A DNA stretch of 64,000 nucleotides from Rheinheimera sp. EpRS3 (GCF_001513785.1 NZ_LNQS01000008.1:62001-126000), one strand, 5' to 3'; positions 9,157 to 19,343 are shown, counted from the first letter of the stretch. Program-made: numbers and translations. The notes: generated from the letters alone by a model not told the origin.

Positions 9157-9777
9157 ATGTCTGCATTATCTTTTACCAGCCGAAAATTTGTTATGGCAGG
9201 CTGTTTACTCAGTTTAAGCACTCTGGCTGGTGCGGTAGATCTGCAGGAAAGACTGCCAGAACGCCTGAGTAAAGTTAAAGCCGGTGAACAACAGATTGTC
9301 TTGCTGGGCAAGAAAGTGGAAGTAGGAAAAAAAGCTCCCGCATTTAAAGTGGTGGACGCCGGTTTTAAACAAACAGAATTAAAAGACTTTAAAGGCAAAA
9401 CTGTGCTGATAAGCGTAGTGCCCAGTGTAGATACCGGCATCTGCTCACTGCAAACTAAACGCTTTAATACAGAAGTGGCCAAATTGCCTGAGGATGTTGT
9501 GCTGTTAACTATCAGTACCGACCTGCCCTTTGCGCAAAAACGTTATTGCCAACAAGAGCAAATTGACAAACTGGTAGTACTGTCTGATGCGGTATGGCGG
9601 GATTTTGGCAGCAATTATGGTTTGCTGATTAAAGACATGGGTTTGCTAACACGCACCGTGCTGATTATCGACAATGAAGGCAAGCTGGTATACCTGCAAA
9701 TGGTTGATGAACTGGCAAAAGAACCAGACTATGACGCGGCATTAAATGCCCTGCAACAAGTATTAAGCCAAAGCTGA
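9157..9777 (+). CDS. Exported thiol peroxidase (Tpx family)
   Basis: A 206-residue peroxiredoxin of the atypical two-Cys Tpx class, which reduces H2O2 and lipid hydroperoxides. Peroxidatic Cys96 lies in PSVDTGIC and resolving Cys131 in FAQKRYC, 35 residues apart as in E. coli Tpx (34). Unlike E. coli Tpx it has about 40 extra N-terminal residues. These begin MSALSFTSRKF and continue into a hydrophobic stretch ending LAGA, which looks like a Sec signal peptide with cleavage near residue 26, so a periplasmic site is inferred. CAGGAG precedes the ATG at 9157; the frame is open back to 9082 without family support. Confidence 0.88.
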   Translation: MSALSFTSRKFVMAGCLLSLSTLAGAVDLQERLPERLSKVKAGEQQIVLLGKKVEVGKKAPAFKVVDAGFKQTELKDFKGKTVLISVVPSVDTGICSLQTKRFNTEVAKLPEDVVLLTISTDLPFAQKRYCQQEQIDKLVVLSDAVWRDFGSNYGLLIKDMGLLTRTVLIIDNEGKLVYLQMVDELAKEPDYDAALNALQQVLSQS

Positions 9778-9785
9778 CAACCACC

Positions 9786-9818
9786 TTTGGGCCGGGATTA
9801 AAAAATGTCCGGCCCAAA
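9786..9818 (+). terminator. Hairpin after the tpx-like gene
   Basis: TTTGGGCCGG (9786-9795) pairs perfectly with CCGGCCCAAA (9809-9818) around a 13-base A-rich loop. It has no proper T tract, so it may be a weak terminator or an mRNA 3'-end stabiliser. Confidence 0.55.
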
Positions 9819-9819
9819 A

Positions 9820-9847
9820 CTTGAAATTTTACTGACCGACCTTATTT
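9820..9847 (+). promoter_or_regulatory. Sigma-32 (heat-shock) promoter of the hsp20 gene
   Basis: CTTGAA (9820-9825), a 14-bp spacer, then CCTTATTT (9840-9847). Against the RpoH consensus CTTGAA-N13-17-CCCCATNT the -35 is perfect and the -10 matches at five or six positions. The spacing equals that of the htpG promoter in this window. The predicted transcription start is near 9853. Confidence 0.75.
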
Positions 9848-9852
9848 ACAGG

Positions 9853-9962
9853 TCAGGTGGCCGGATACGGCACCTGAGAACAACCAGCCGCTGTGCTGGT
9901 TAAGTTAACGCCCGTTCAACCGAAGGGCAATACAACACCTGTTTGCTAATGAGGAATTGGTT
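9853..9962 (+). promoter_or_regulatory. ROSE-like RNA thermometer in the hsp20 leader
   Basis: The roughly 110-nt leader can fold into four consecutive hairpins. These are CAGGTG-(G)-CCG/CGGCACCTG (9854-9876), AACCAGC/GCTGGTT (9882-9901), GCCC/GGGC (9910-9928), and a 3' hairpin (9939-9961) in which UUUGCU, loop AAUG, AGGAAU hides the Shine-Dalgarno GAGGA. The UUGCU strand faces AGGAA with a single G-G mismatch, which is the hallmark of ROSE elements in front of ibpA/hsp20 genes. Wobble pairs extend the lower stem, giving a weak, meltable helix. It was identified by eye and no folding energy was computed. Confidence 0.7.
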
Positions 9963-10430
9963 ATGACAAATATTGATTTAACTCCGTTTTACCGCTCATT
10001 TATTGGTTTTGATCACCTGGCTAATTTGATGGATGCCGCTGCCCGCAATGAAAAGCAGCCCGCTTATCCGCCTTACAATATCGAAGTGACCGGCGAAGAT
10101 CAGTACCGTATTACCATGGCAGTTGCCGGCTTTGATGAGCAGGAACTGAGCATAGAAACTGAACACAATACCTTGCTGGTAAAAGGCCAAAAAGCCGGTA
10201 AGGACGATGGTCGCCGTTTTGTGCATCAGGGCATAGCAGAGCGTAACTTTGAGCGCAAATTTCAGTTATCTGACTATATCAAAGTTACTGGCGCGCATAT
10301 GGCCAATGGCCTGCTGCATATAGAGCTTGTGCGTGAAGTACCTGAAGCCTTAAAACCACGCAAAATCAGCATTGGTGGCAGCACTGCTCAAACGCCGACG
10401 CAATTACTCAATGCCGAAAAAGTTGCTTAA
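9963..10430 (+). CDS. Small heat-shock protein, Hsp20/IbpA family
   Basis: A 155-residue alpha-crystallin-type holdase that binds unfolding proteins for later refolding by DnaK/ClpB. The N-terminal arm (IDLTPFYRSFIGFDHL) resembles IbpA. The crystallin domain spans about residues 35-135 (YNIEVTGEDQYRITMAVAGF, then ERNFERKFQL). A C-terminal KISI motif supplies the oligomerisation I-x-I/V element. The start is the ATG at 9963, eight bases after GAGG; a TTG at 9957 is too close to the ribosome site. Heat regulation is predicted at two levels: a sigma-32 promoter and a leader thermometer. Confidence 0.92.
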   Translation: MTNIDLTPFYRSFIGFDHLANLMDAAARNEKQPAYPPYNIEVTGEDQYRITMAVAGFDEQELSIETEHNTLLVKGQKAGKDDGRRFVHQGIAERNFERKFQLSDYIKVTGAHMANGLLHIELVREVPEALKPRKISIGGSTAQTPTQLLNAEKVA

Positions 10431-10452
10431 CTGCAGCCTTGCTACTGGCACA

Positions 10453-10480
10453 AAAAAGCCCTGATTAATCAGGGCTTTTT
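10453..10480. terminator. Bidirectional terminator between hsp20 and adk
   Basis: AAAAAGCCCTGA (10453-10464) pairs with TCAGGGCTTTTT (10469-10480). A/T tails on both sides serve the convergent genes. Confidence 0.9.
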
Positions 10481-10493
10481 GCTATCAACTGTA

Positions 10494-11246
<753 letters not shown>

Positions 11247-11377
11247 CTATTTCATTGGCTTTTAGTCGTACAGCTGTGTAAAGACAGCTTTATCTGCATT
11301 TTTTCTGCTCAAACTACAGAAAACAGCAGTTTTTCCGACAGATAAACCCCGGTTATATCGACTAAAGTTGTAATGCG

Positions 11378-13309
11378 TTATACCCGGAACTGCGCAACTA
11401 AGCCTTTTAGTTGCTCGGCCAAACCGGCCAGTGACTCGCTGGCCTGCGTTGATTGCGTAACATTATCCGCCGTTTGGTAGGCTACATCGCTTATCCGGTG
11501 CAAATTCTTATTCAGATCGCGTGACACTGTAGTTTGCTGCTCGGTTGCACTGGCAATTTGTTGCGCAGTGTCATTAATCAGTGATACCGCGCTACTGATG
11601 CAGGTTAACGCCTCGCCAGCCTTACCTGCCTGCTCGGCAGTTTTGCGGGTTGCCTGCTCGCTTTTGTTAGTGGCCTGAACAGCATTATCAGTACCGCGCT
11701 GCAGTTTCTCAATCATTTGCTGTATTTCAGTGGTTGAATCTTTGGTGCGGCTGGCCAGCGTGCGTACTTCATCTGCGACTACAGCAAACCCGCGGCCTGT
11801 TTCACCTGCCCGCGCCGCTTCGATGGCAGCATTTAGCGCTAGCAGGTTTGTTTGCTCGGCTATGCTTTCAATCACCTGTAAAATACTGCCTATACGATCG
11901 CTGTCTTGTTTCAGATGGTTAATAATATCTGCCGCCCGGCTTACCTCTTGTGATAACAAAGACAAATCCTGCACAGTTTGGCTAACTACCTGCTGCCCCT
12001 GCTGCGTTTCTTTTTCTGCCGCATCAGCGGCGCCGGCGGCTTGTTGCGTATTGCGCGAGACTTCCTCCAATGAGGCGGTCATCTGATTCATTGCCACTGC
12101 AGAGCTGCTAATTTCGGTATTTTGCAACTCTATGCCACGCTGAGTTTGTTCATTAATTTGCGATAACTCAGTGGCCGCAGCCGCAACCTGATCTGAGTAA
12201 TCACGAATTTGTAGCAACATAGTGCGCAAATTCTGCTGCATCAGGTTTATCGATGCCAGTAAGCTTGAGCTGTCACCGGCTTTTAATTGTACATCTGCGG
12301 TAAGGTCGCCATTGGCAACCTTATGCACAATATTGGCGGTGTAATCGGGCTCACCGCCAAGGGTACGGGTAATACTACGCACCAGGCTGATGCATACCAC
12401 TACAGCAATAATCAGTACCACTGACGAAATAAGCACCAGCGTCCAGAGCATTTCCTGTACTTCGCTCAGAGCTTCCTGCTCACGGCTTTCCAGTACCAGG
12501 CCCCAGCCCAGCATCGGAATATAGCTGTAACTGCCGATCACAGCGACTCCTGCCGCATTGCTATATTGGCCAACATTGCTTTGTTTTTGCCGTATAGCAT
12601 CAGCAGCTACAGTTTGCAGGGCCTGCTCAGTATCACGGATTGAGGCTGCAGGTGTAATAGCCTTGCCCTCAGCGTCCAGCAGATAAATCTCGGTATAATC
12701 GTTACGGCTCAATTCATTCACTTTGCTAAACACCGTGCTTAGCTGCACCGCGCCACGCATTACCGCGACAATCTGATTATTATGCCGCACAGGAATAGCA
12801 ATGGTGCTAATACGGTTACCCGTGGCCCGCGATACTATCGGTTGCGAGAAAGCATCGTCTCCACTAACTGCTTGTTTAAACCAGTCACGGTCTGCCACAT
12901 TAAAATCATTTGCTTCAGTGCTGTTAAGCAGCCGGGCCTGGCCGTTGGCAAAGCTTACGCCAGCCATACCTCTGCCGGCGGGCGATACCAGAAAGATAGT
13001 ATCGTAATAACCTTGTGCCTGCGCCAACTGCAGCATTAGTGCACTGATCTCATCCAGTTGTAACTCTTTGCTCTGTGGCAGGTTGGCCAGATAACGCATT
13101 TCGTCCTGGCGCACTAATAGCCAGTCTGTAAAAGCCTCAGCGTTAAGCTCGCTGGTGGTCTGTAAGGTATTCACCACGGCACGGGTTTGCGAGTTACGGT
13201 ATTCAACAAATACCAGGCTGGTTAACACCAGAATAGACACTAACAGTAAGCTGACCATAATTGTGGTAAGCCGACTACCAAAACCCATATTACGCCAGAA
13301 ATTAAACAT
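11378..13309 (-). CDS. Methyl-accepting chemotaxis protein with periplasmic dCACHE domain
   Basis: A 643-residue transmembrane chemoreceptor. Order: short cytoplasmic N terminus, TM1 (about residues 15-33), a periplasmic double-CACHE ligand domain (about 40-280, including [11 protein letters not shown] and DRDWFKQAV), TM2 (about 285-308), HAMP ([17 protein letters not shown]...), and a long helical signalling domain. The kinase-control tip ([19 protein letters not shown]) is intact. No CheB/CheR-tethering NWETF-type pentapeptide is seen at the C terminus (QFRV). The ligand is unknown; dCACHE receptors often bind amino acids or other small metabolites. It is a single gene with an A/T-rich upstream region. 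Confidence 0.92.
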   Translation of the reverse strand: MFNFWRNMGFGSRLTTIMVSLLLVSILVLTSLVFVEYRNSQTRAVVNTLQTTSELNAEAFTDWLLVRQDEMRYLANLPQSKELQLDEISALMLQLAQAQGYYDTIFLVSPAGRGMAGVSFANGQARLLNSTEANDFNVADRDWFKQAVSGDDAFSQPIVSRATGNRISTIAIPVRHNNQIVAVMRGAVQLSTVFSKVNELSRNDYTEIYLLDAEGKAITPAASIRDTEQALQTVAADAIRQKQSNVGQYSNAAGVAVIGSYSYIPMLGWGLVLESREQEALSEVQEMLWTLVLISSVVLIIAVVVCISLVRSITRTLGGEPDYTANIVHKVANGDLTADVQLKAGDSSSLLASINLMQQNLRTMLLQIRDYSDQVAAAATELSQINEQTQRGIELQNTEISSSAVAMNQMTASLEEVSRNTQQAAGAADAAEKETQQGQQVVSQTVQDLSLLSQEVSRAADIINHLKQDSDRIGSILQVIESIAEQTNLLALNAAIEAARAGETGRGFAVVADEVRTLASRTKDSTTEIQQMIEKLQRGTDNAVQATNKSEQATRKTAEQAGKAGEALTCISSAVSLINDTAQQIASATEQQTTVSRDLNKNLHRISDVAYQTADNVTQSTQASESLAGLAEQLKGLVAQFRV

Positions 13310-13409
13310 TCTCTGCTCCTTGCCGGTAACGGTAAGCTATTGAAAGTATAGAAGCAGATTAAAATATAGATAGGATAAAAGCGGAAGAAACTATGTTTGT
13401 TGATAAGCA

Positions 13410-13441
13410 CCTTTGCCGCAGCCCTGTGGCCGCAGCAAAGG
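13410..13441 (-). terminator. Hairpin immediately downstream of htpG
   Basis: Arms of 14 nt (13410-13423 and 13428-13441) around a 4-nt loop. Read on the minus strand the two imperfect positions become G-U wobbles, whereas on the plus strand they are A-C mismatches, so it functions as an RNA from the htpG side. No strong T tract follows, so it is either a terminator without a tail or a 3'-end stabiliser. Confidence 0.55.
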
Positions 13442-13450
13442 TATTGGCTG

Positions 13451-15385
13451 TTACTTCGCTAAAGACAATAACAGGGTGTTGAGCCGGGCAACAAAAGTTG
13501 CAGGATCTTTTAAATTACCGCGTTCGGCCAGCAGCGCCTGATCCAGCAACACTTCAGCCCACTGTTTAAAACGGTCTTCATCTTGCTCATCAGCAATACG
13601 CTTAACCAGTTGGTGCTCAGGGTTAAGCTCAAAAATCGGCTTAACTTCCGGCACTTTCTGCCCCACTGACTCCATTAACTTGATCATCTGCGTGCTCATG
13701 TCAAACTCGTCAGTTACCACGCAGGCCGGGCTTTGGGTTAAACGATGGCTAACTTTGACATCTTTAACCTGCTCACCCAGTGCTGTTTTAAAGCGGCCAA
13801 TCACATCCGCAAAAGCTTTTTCGGTTTCTTGCTGTGCCTGTTTGGTTTCGTCATCATCCAGTTTAGATAAATCCAGACCGCCTTTAGCAACTGAACGCAG
13901 CTTTTTACCGCCAAACTCTGTCAGGTGCTGCACCAACCACTCGTCGATACGATCAGATAGCAGTAACACTTCCAGGCCTTTTTTACGCAATACTTCTAAG
14001 TGCGGGCTGTGCTTAGCGGCAGCAAAGCTGTCAGCGACGATATAATAAATCTCATCCTGGCCTTCTTTCATCCGGCTAACATAATCCGCCAGCGCCACAT
14101 TTTGTTCGCTGCCTTCATTATGAGTAGATGCAAAACGCAACAGGGCCGCAATTTGCTCTTTGTTCGCCATATCCTCAGCCGGGCCTTCTTTTAGCACCTG
14201 ACCGAACTCAGCCCAGAATGCCTGATATTGCTCAGTATCTTTACTCAGCTTTTCCAGCATTTTCAGTGCACGGCTGCTACAGCCTTTACGTAATGCCTGT
14301 GTCACTTTGGTATCTTGCAGAATTTCACGCGATACGTTCAGCGGTAAATCACTGGAATCCAGCACACCTTTGATAAAACGCAGGTAGCTTGGCATAAACT
14401 GTTCGGCGTCATCCATAATAAATACGCGCTGTACATACAGTTTCAGGCCATGGCGCGCGTCGCGGTTCCACATGTCAAAAGGTGCTTTCTTCGGCAGGTA
14501 CAATAAACTGGTGTAGTTATTGTTACCTTCTACCTTGTTGTGGCTCCAGCTTAACGGCTCGCTCCAGTCATGCGAAATATGCTTGTAAAACTCCTGATAC
14601 TCTTCATCTTTAATATCTGATTTGTCGCGTGTCCACAACGCTGTAGCTTTGTTTACAGCCTGCCAGTGGCCCGGCACAGCAGCAATTTTCTCGCCCTCTG
14701 CACCATCACGCTCTGGCTGTTCTTCCTGCCATAATTCAACCGGAATACTAATATGATCAGAATATTTGGTAACGATACTCTCAACTTTCCAGCGAGTTAA
14801 AAACTCATCTTCACCTTCACGCAGGTGCAACACAATATCAGTACCGCGTGTTTCTTTGCTGATGGGCGTAATGCTGTAATCGCCCTCGCCGGCCGATTCC
14901 CATTCAATAGCATCGTTAGCTGCTGCACCGGCCTTACGGGTGCGCACGGTAACTTTATCCGCCACAATAAAAGCAGAATAAAAACCTACACCAAACTGGC
15001 CGATTAACTTGGAATCTTTGCCCTGATCGCCGGACAACTGTGAGAAAAACTCTTTCGTACCCGATTTAGCAATAGTGCCCAGATGGCTTATCACTTCTTC
15101 CTCGGTCATACCAATGCCATTATCGCTGACAGTTAAGGTACGGGCTTTTTCGTCCAGGCTGATGCGTACACGCAATTCACCGTCATCGCCGTACAGGCTG
15201 CCATCTGACAGGGCCAGAAAACGCAGTTTATCCGCTGCGTCAGAGGCGTTTGACACCAGCTCACGCAGGAAAATTTCCTTATTGGAATACAGTGAATGGA
15301 TCATCAGCTGCAATAGCTGTTTCACTTCTGCCTGAAAGCCGTGGGTTTGCTTTTGGCCGGTTGAAGTGGCTGTGGTATCACTCAT
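13451..15385 (-). CDS. htpG: Molecular chaperone HtpG (Hsp90)
   Basis: A 644-residue bacterial Hsp90 that remodels late folding intermediates with DnaK. The N-terminal GHKL ATPase has [22 protein letters not shown] and [11 protein letters not shown]. It is followed by the middle domain ([11 protein letters not shown]) and the C-terminal dimerisation domain. Length matches the family (about 620-640). GAGG precedes the ATG by nine bases. A near-perfect sigma-32 promoter lies about 75 bp upstream, so heat induction is expected. Confidence 0.97.
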   Translation of the reverse strand: MSDTTATSTGQKQTHGFQAEVKQLLQLMIHSLYSNKEIFLRELVSNASDAADKLRFLALSDGSLYGDDGELRVRISLDEKARTLTVSDNGIGMTEEEVISHLGTIAKSGTKEFFSQLSGDQGKDSKLIGQFGVGFYSAFIVADKVTVRTRKAGAAANDAIEWESAGEGDYSITPISKETRGTDIVLHLREGEDEFLTRWKVESIVTKYSDHISIPVELWQEEQPERDGAEGEKIAAVPGHWQAVNKATALWTRDKSDIKDEEYQEFYKHISHDWSEPLSWSHNKVEGNNNYTSLLYLPKKAPFDMWNRDARHGLKLYVQRVFIMDDAEQFMPSYLRFIKGVLDSSDLPLNVSREILQDTKVTQALRKGCSSRALKMLEKLSKDTEQYQAFWAEFGQVLKEGPAEDMANKEQIAALLRFASTHNEGSEQNVALADYVSRMKEGQDEIYYIVADSFAAAKHSPHLEVLRKKGLEVLLLSDRIDEWLVQHLTEFGGKKLRSVAKGGLDLSKLDDDETKQAQQETEKAFADVIGRFKTALGEQVKDVKVSHRLTQSPACVVTDEFDMSTQMIKLMESVGQKVPEVKPIFELNPEHQLVKRIADEQDEDRFKQWAEVLLDQALLAERGNLKDPATFVARLNTLLLSLAK

Positions 15386-15458
15386 TGTGGTTATCCTCGA
15401 ACATCAAATTTTGACAGTTATAACGCAGGCTGCACCGGCAGCCAGACACTGACAACTA

Positions 15459-15486
15459 ATATGGGGAGAATTAACCGGATTTCAAG
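15459..15486 (-). promoter_or_regulatory. Sigma-32 promoter of htpG
   Basis: On the minus strand CTTGAA (15486-15481), a 14-bp spacer, then CCCCATAT (15466-15459). This matches the RpoH consensus at every specified position. The predicted start is near 15452, giving a leader of about 65 nt. Confidence 0.9.
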
Positions 15487-15501
15487 CAGGGTTATAGCAG
15501 A

Positions 15502-16104
15502 TTAAAATACTTTACGGCCACTAAAAGCATGTGACAGCGTAGTACCGTCAACAAATTCCAGCTCACCGCCAACCGGAATACCCTGAGCAATGCGTGATAC
15601 ATTTACCTGATGTTTGTGGCAAAGCTCAGCAATATAAAACGCTGTAGCGTCGCCTTCAACCGTAGGGTTGGTAGCCAGAATAAGTTCGGTAACGCCGCCG
15701 CTGGCTAACAGTGTACTCAGTTTATCCAGGCCCAGATCCTGCGGCCCGATACCATCCAAAGGTGATAAATAGCCCTGTAACACAAAATAGCGGCCTTTAA
15801 ACTGGCCGGTTTGTTCTATTGCCAGTTGGTCAGCCGCAGAGCCAACCACACAAATAATACCATCGAGCGCCCGGGCCGGATCGGTACAGATGTGACATAA
15901 CGCGGTTTCACAAAAAGTGCGGCATTGCTGACAATGCCCGACCTTCATCATGGCAGCACCCAGCGCCGCACCCAGCTGTAAACCGCCTTCACGGTTACGT
16001 TCCAGCAAGGAAAATGCCATGCGCTGCGCCGATTTTGGCCCAACTCCGGGCAAAATGCGCAGTGCATCAATCAGTTGCTGTACCAGCGGGGTATAACGGC
16101 TCAT
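15502..16104 (-). CDS. recR: Recombination mediator RecR
   Basis: A 200-residue member of RecFOR, which loads RecA at SSB-coated gaps. An N-terminal helix-hairpin-helix ([17 protein letters not shown]) leads to a four-Cys zinc finger ([16 protein letters not shown]) near residues 58-73, a Toprim domain and the C-terminal Walker B-like region. It overlaps ybaB by one base, consistent with the usual dnaX-ybaB-recR operon. Confidence 0.96.
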   Translation of the reverse strand: MSRYTPLVQQLIDALRILPGVGPKSAQRMAFSLLERNREGGLQLGAALGAAMMKVGHCQQCRTFCETALCHICTDPARALDGIICVVGSAADQLAIEQTGQFKGRYFVLQGYLSPLDGIGPQDLGLDKLSTLLASGGVTELILATNPTVEGDATAFYIAELCHKHQVNVSRIAQGIPVGGELEFVDGTTLSHAFSGRKVF

Positions 16105-16430
16105 CAGAATGGCATTTTCATACCAGGTGGCAACTGTAAGCCGCCGGTTACTGAAGCCATTTTTTCTTTGCTGGTTTCATCAACGCGGCGCACGGCATCG
16201 TTAATTGCAGCGGCAATTAAGTCTTCCAGCATATCTTTGTCATCCTGCATCAGGCTGTCGTCAATACTGACACGGCGCACATTGTGATTGCCCAGCATGG
16301 TTACTTTAACCAGACCGGCACCGGCTTCACCGGTTACTTCCATTGCCGCAACTTCAGCCTGCATTTTCTGCATTTTTTCCTGCATGGCTTGCGCCTGCTT
16401 CATGATGTTGCCCATACCGCCTTTAAACAT
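16104..16430 (-). CDS. ybaB: Nucleoid-associated protein YbaB/EbfC
   Basis: A 108-residue DNA-binding dimer of the YbaB/EbfC family. It has the typical [17 protein letters not shown] helix, a beta core ([20 protein letters not shown]) and a Met/Pro-rich tail ([13 protein letters not shown]). AGG lies before the ATG. It sits between dnaX and recR as in most Proteobacteria. Confidence 0.95.
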   Translation of the reverse strand: MFKGGMGNIMKQAQAMQEKMQKMQAEVAAMEVTGEAGAGLVKVTMLGNHNVRRVSIDDSLMQDDKDMLEDLIAAAINDAVRRVDETSKEKMASVTGGLQLPPGMKMPF

Positions 16431-16557
16431 AATGTTGTACCTGCTGTAAAATTAAGTTGAGTTAGCAGTGTAACGGACACTGACCTTTACCGGCGACAAG
16501 ATAATAACTTCGCCGTCGAATTACAAGTTGTGCGCGGTTGGCGCACCGGTAAAACCG

Positions 16558-18669
16558 CTAATTGACCAATATAGTATCGGGTAGCAACTGGGCGTCAAAC
16601 AGCTGTTGCAGTTGTTGTACCTTGTCATCTTCATGCAGCAGGCGGCTAACGTAACCAAAGCGCTCCTGCACAATTTTTTGCTGTATGGCTAACGGACTGG
16701 CTGCCACTTCTGCCTGGTAGCTGATGTCAATTTCCAGCGGCTGATTAAAACTGTGCTGCAGCACCTGTTGTAGCTTGATACGAAACCCCGGACTATCCAA
16801 ATGCTGCTGGCTTTGCGCCACTGTTAAAGTAAGCTTTTCGCCATCTAACTGCATGGCAGCATTAAGCAAAAACAGCCGGCTTAAGCCACCAGTATCCAGC
16901 GTTTCAACCCGCGCGGCCCAGGCATCTACCTGAGCAGCAAAACGAACCGAGAAATTCTGCTCGTTGATACTACCATCAAAGCTTTCCAGTGTTGGCAAAG
17001 CTGTTGTTACGTCCGGCAGTTGGCTGCCTTGTGGCGCATCCTGTTCATACTGTTGCCATAACGCATCTGTCGCGGCTGCATCATACTGTGGCATATCAGC
17101 ATCGTCGGGCTCGTCATAGCGGTTGTTATCAGCCGGTGGAAAAACGGCCTGGGTTATAGCTGCAGAGGGCTGCTCAGGCACCAATGTTATTACCGGGGGG
17201 CGGGCTTTTGCAGGCTCAGGCTGCTGAGCAGTTGCGGTTTTACCCTCTGCATCAGCCGTTTTTTGCAATGGCGCCTGCTGGCGCTCAGACTTTTTTGCTT
17301 CAGGCGCTGCGGTTACTGTCACCCCACGGCGTGCCATAATGCGTGCCGTAACCGGATCAATACCCGGCGTAGCAGCAACTGCAGTTTGCGGTGCCGGTAC
17401 AGTTTGCGGTGTAGGCGCAGCTGCTTGCGTTTGTGCTACTGGCGCTGCAGACGACGTTGCAGAGTAGCTGTCAGTGTCTTCTACTGTTTCAACCCTGGGC
17501 TGCGACTGAACCTTTGGCGTAGGTTCTGCCGGTGTTACAACCGGCATTACAGCAGCAGCTTTGACCGGCGCGGTGCTTTTGCTTTGTGTCTCTGGTACAA
17601 ATGCCATAGCCCGCAGCAGCGCCATTTCCAATCCGGTTAACGCATCAGGCGCATAGGGCAGCTCTTTTTTACCGCTGATCAGCAGTTGATAATATAGCTG
17701 CACCTGTGCAGGAGCCAGCGTGTCTGCTAACTGCTGGACAAAAGGTTGCTGTGACGAAAAACTGGCCGCGCTCTGGCTGAATTGAGTCAGTGCCGTAAGA
17801 TGCAGTATGGACAACATATCGTCCAATACCTGACTGAAATTGCTCTGCTGCTGCACCAACGCTGCCAATTGTATTTGCAACTGCGCGGCGTCCTGCGCCA
17901 GAATTGCCTGTAATAACTGTTGCGCCCAGCTTTGATCCAGAAAGCCCAGCATAGTACGTACAGTATCAAGGGTTATATTGGCGTTACTTTGCGCAATTGC
18001 CTGATCCGTAAGACTTAACGAGTCACGCAAACTGCCTTTGGCGGCACGGGCAAGCAGTGTTAATGCGGTTTGCTCAAAAGGGATTTGTTCTTCACCCAGC
18101 ACAAACGCCAGATGCTGCTCAATTTGCAGTGGGCTTAATGCCAGTAAATTAAACTGCAGACAACGCGATAAGACAGTAACCGGCAATTTTTGCGGATCAG
18201 TGGTGGCCAGTAAGAATTTAACATGTGGTGGCGGCTCTTCCAGCGTTTTTAGCAGTGCATTAAAGCTGTGTTTTGACAGCATATGCACTTCATCTATCAG
18301 ATAGACTTTAAAACGGCCACGGCTGGGTGCATATTGCACGTTGTCGAGTAAATCGCGGGTATCTTCTACTTTGGTACGTGATGCGGCATCTATTTCCAGC
18401 AAATCAACAAAGTTGCCGGCATCGATTTCCAGACATGCAGAGCACTGGCCACAGGGCGTAGCAGTAATACCCTGTTCACAGTTCAAACTTTTAGCAAAAA
18501 TACGCGCTATGGTGGTTTTACCGACACCGCGGGTGCCGGTAAACAAATAAGCATGATGCAGCCGGTTGTTGTTCAGGGCATTACCCAGTGCGCTTTTAAC
18601 ATGCTCCTGCCCGACTAGCTGGGCAAAATGTTGTGGGCGCCACTTGCGTGCTAATACCTGATAACTCAT
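16558..18669 (-). CDS. dnaX: DNA polymerase III subunits tau and gamma
   Basis: The full-length product (tau, 703 residues) is the clamp-loader motor and also binds polymerase and helicase. Domain I-II AAA+ features are the P-loop GTRGVGKTT near residue 45, a four-Cys zinc module (CEQGITATPCGQCSAC), Walker B DEVH and SRC sensor motifs. Residues about 365-560 are a low-complexity Ala/Pro/Gln/Thr linker. The C terminus holds the tau-specific domains. An A AAA AAG slippery site with a downstream hairpin and a -1 stop should yield a gamma form of 461 residues. E. coli tau/gamma are 643/431, so the linker is longer here. Weak ribosome site before the ATG. Confidence 0.95.
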   Translation of the reverse strand: MSYQVLARKWRPQHFAQLVGQEHVKSALGNALNNNRLHHAYLFTGTRGVGKTTIARIFAKSLNCEQGITATPCGQCSACLEIDAGNFVDLLEIDAASRTKVEDTRDLLDNVQYAPSRGRFKVYLIDEVHMLSKHSFNALLKTLEEPPPHVKFLLATTDPQKLPVTVLSRCLQFNLLALSPLQIEQHLAFVLGEEQIPFEQTALTLLARAAKGSLRDSLSLTDQAIAQSNANITLDTVRTMLGFLDQSWAQQLLQAILAQDAAQLQIQLAALVQQQSNFSQVLDDMLSILHLTALTQFSQSAASFSSQQPFVQQLADTLAPAQVQLYYQLLISGKKELPYAPDALTGLEMALLRAMAFVPETQSKSTAPVKAAAVMPVVTPAEPTPKVQSQPRVETVEDTDSYSATSSAAPVAQTQAAAPTPQTVPAPQTAVAATPGIDPVTARIMARRGVTVTAAPEAKKSERQQAPLQKTADAEGKTATAQQPEPAKARPPVITLVPEQPSAAITQAVFPPADNNRYDEPDDADMPQYDAAATDALWQQYEQDAPQGSQLPDVTTALPTLESFDGSINEQNFSVRFAAQVDAWAARVETLDTGGLSRLFLLNAAMQLDGEKLTLTVAQSQQHLDSPGFRIKLQQVLQHSFNQPLEIDISYQAEVAASPLAIQQKIVQERFGYVSRLLHEDDKVQQLQQLFDAQLLPDTILVN
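17271..17296 (-). promoter_or_regulatory. Programmed -1 ribosomal frameshift signal in dnaX
   Basis: In frame, GCA AAA AAG (codons 458-460) gives the heptamer A AAA AAG at 17296-17290, identical to the E. coli dnaX slip site. Slipping back one base reads GTC then TGA (17287-17285), ending gamma one residue after the site. Five bases downstream, GCGCC (17284-17280), loop AGCA and GGCGC (17275-17271) form a stimulatory stem. A G-rich GTGGGGTG lies upstream and could act as the internal Shine-Dalgarno-like stimulator, though its spacing is longer than in E. coli. Confidence 0.85.
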
Positions 18670-18717
18670 AACGGCTGCTGATGTCTTGTGATAATTGGGA
18701 TCTTTGACAGACTAAAC

Positions 18718-19266
18718 TTATTCGCCACTATACTCAACCAGACTAAGGATATTTAATCCGGCTTGCTGCAGGCGTTTAACACCGCCAAGTTCGGGCAGTG
18801 CAATAACAAAAGCCGCATCATCGACAATACCACCAAGCTGGCGTACCAACTTAGCGGTGGCATCAATAGTACCGCCGGTAGCCAGCAAATCGTCAACCAG
18901 TAGTACTTTATCACCCGCAGCTATAGCATCCGCGTGCAGTTCTAAGGCATCTTCACCGTATTCCAGCTGATAACTTTGCGAAATGCGCTGACGTGGCAGT
19001 TTGCCTGGTTTACGTACCGGCACAAAAGAAATACCCATGGCATAAGCCAGCGGCGCACCGAAAATAAAACCACGAGATTCAGTACCAACAATTTTGGTAA
19101 TGCCTTTATCAGCATAAAAATAACAAAAAGCGTCGATGACTTTTTTGAAACTCGGGCCATCCTGCATCAGGCTGGTTACATCGCGAAATACTATGCCCGG
19201 CTTTGGATAATCAACAACTGTTTTAATAACCTGTTTTAATTCAAGCTCTAATGCCTGTTTGTCCAT
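18718..19266 (-). CDS. apt: Adenine phosphoribosyltransferase
   Basis: A 182-residue purine-salvage enzyme making AMP from adenine and PRPP. The PRPP-binding loop [13 protein letters not shown] lies near residues 120-132, and the flexible hood and [18 protein letters not shown] adenine-pocket segment are intact. E. coli Apt is 183 residues. It lies directly upstream of dnaX on the same strand (48-bp gap), reproducing the apt-dnaX-ybaB-recR order of enterobacteria. A terminator isolates it from the upstream hvf genes. Confidence 0.96.
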   Translation of the reverse strand: MDKQALELELKQVIKTVVDYPKPGIVFRDVTSLMQDGPSFKKVIDAFCYFYADKGITKIVGTESRGFIFGAPLAYAMGISFVPVRKPGKLPRQRISQSYQLEYGEDALELHADAIAAGDKVLLVDDLLATGGTIDATAKLVRQLGGIVDDAAFVIALPELGGVKRLQQAGLNILSLVEYSGE

Positions 19267-19302
19267 CTCAGAAAACCTTTTATTAAGCGCCCCTGCCGGG
19301 AC

Positions 19303-19324
19303 AAAAAAGCCGCCCTCAGGCGGC
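19303..19324 (-). terminator. Terminator at the end of the hvf operon
   Basis: On the minus strand GCCGCC, loop TGAG, GGCGGC is followed by T6 (19308-19303). It separates the 39-residue ORF and hvfCBA from apt. Confidence 0.85.
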
Positions 19325-19343
19325 CTTCAACTATGCTGGTGCA

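Noticed and set aside
9157-9260. Lipoprotein signal (MAGC) in the thiol peroxidase
   Set aside because: The hydrophobic stretch before the Cys is only two residues and position -3 is Met; a type I signal ending LAGA fits better.
17263-17640. 125-codon Cys/Arg-rich frame antisense to dnaX
   Set aside because: The odd composition is explained by the Ala/Pro/Gln linker codons on the other strand; no start context.
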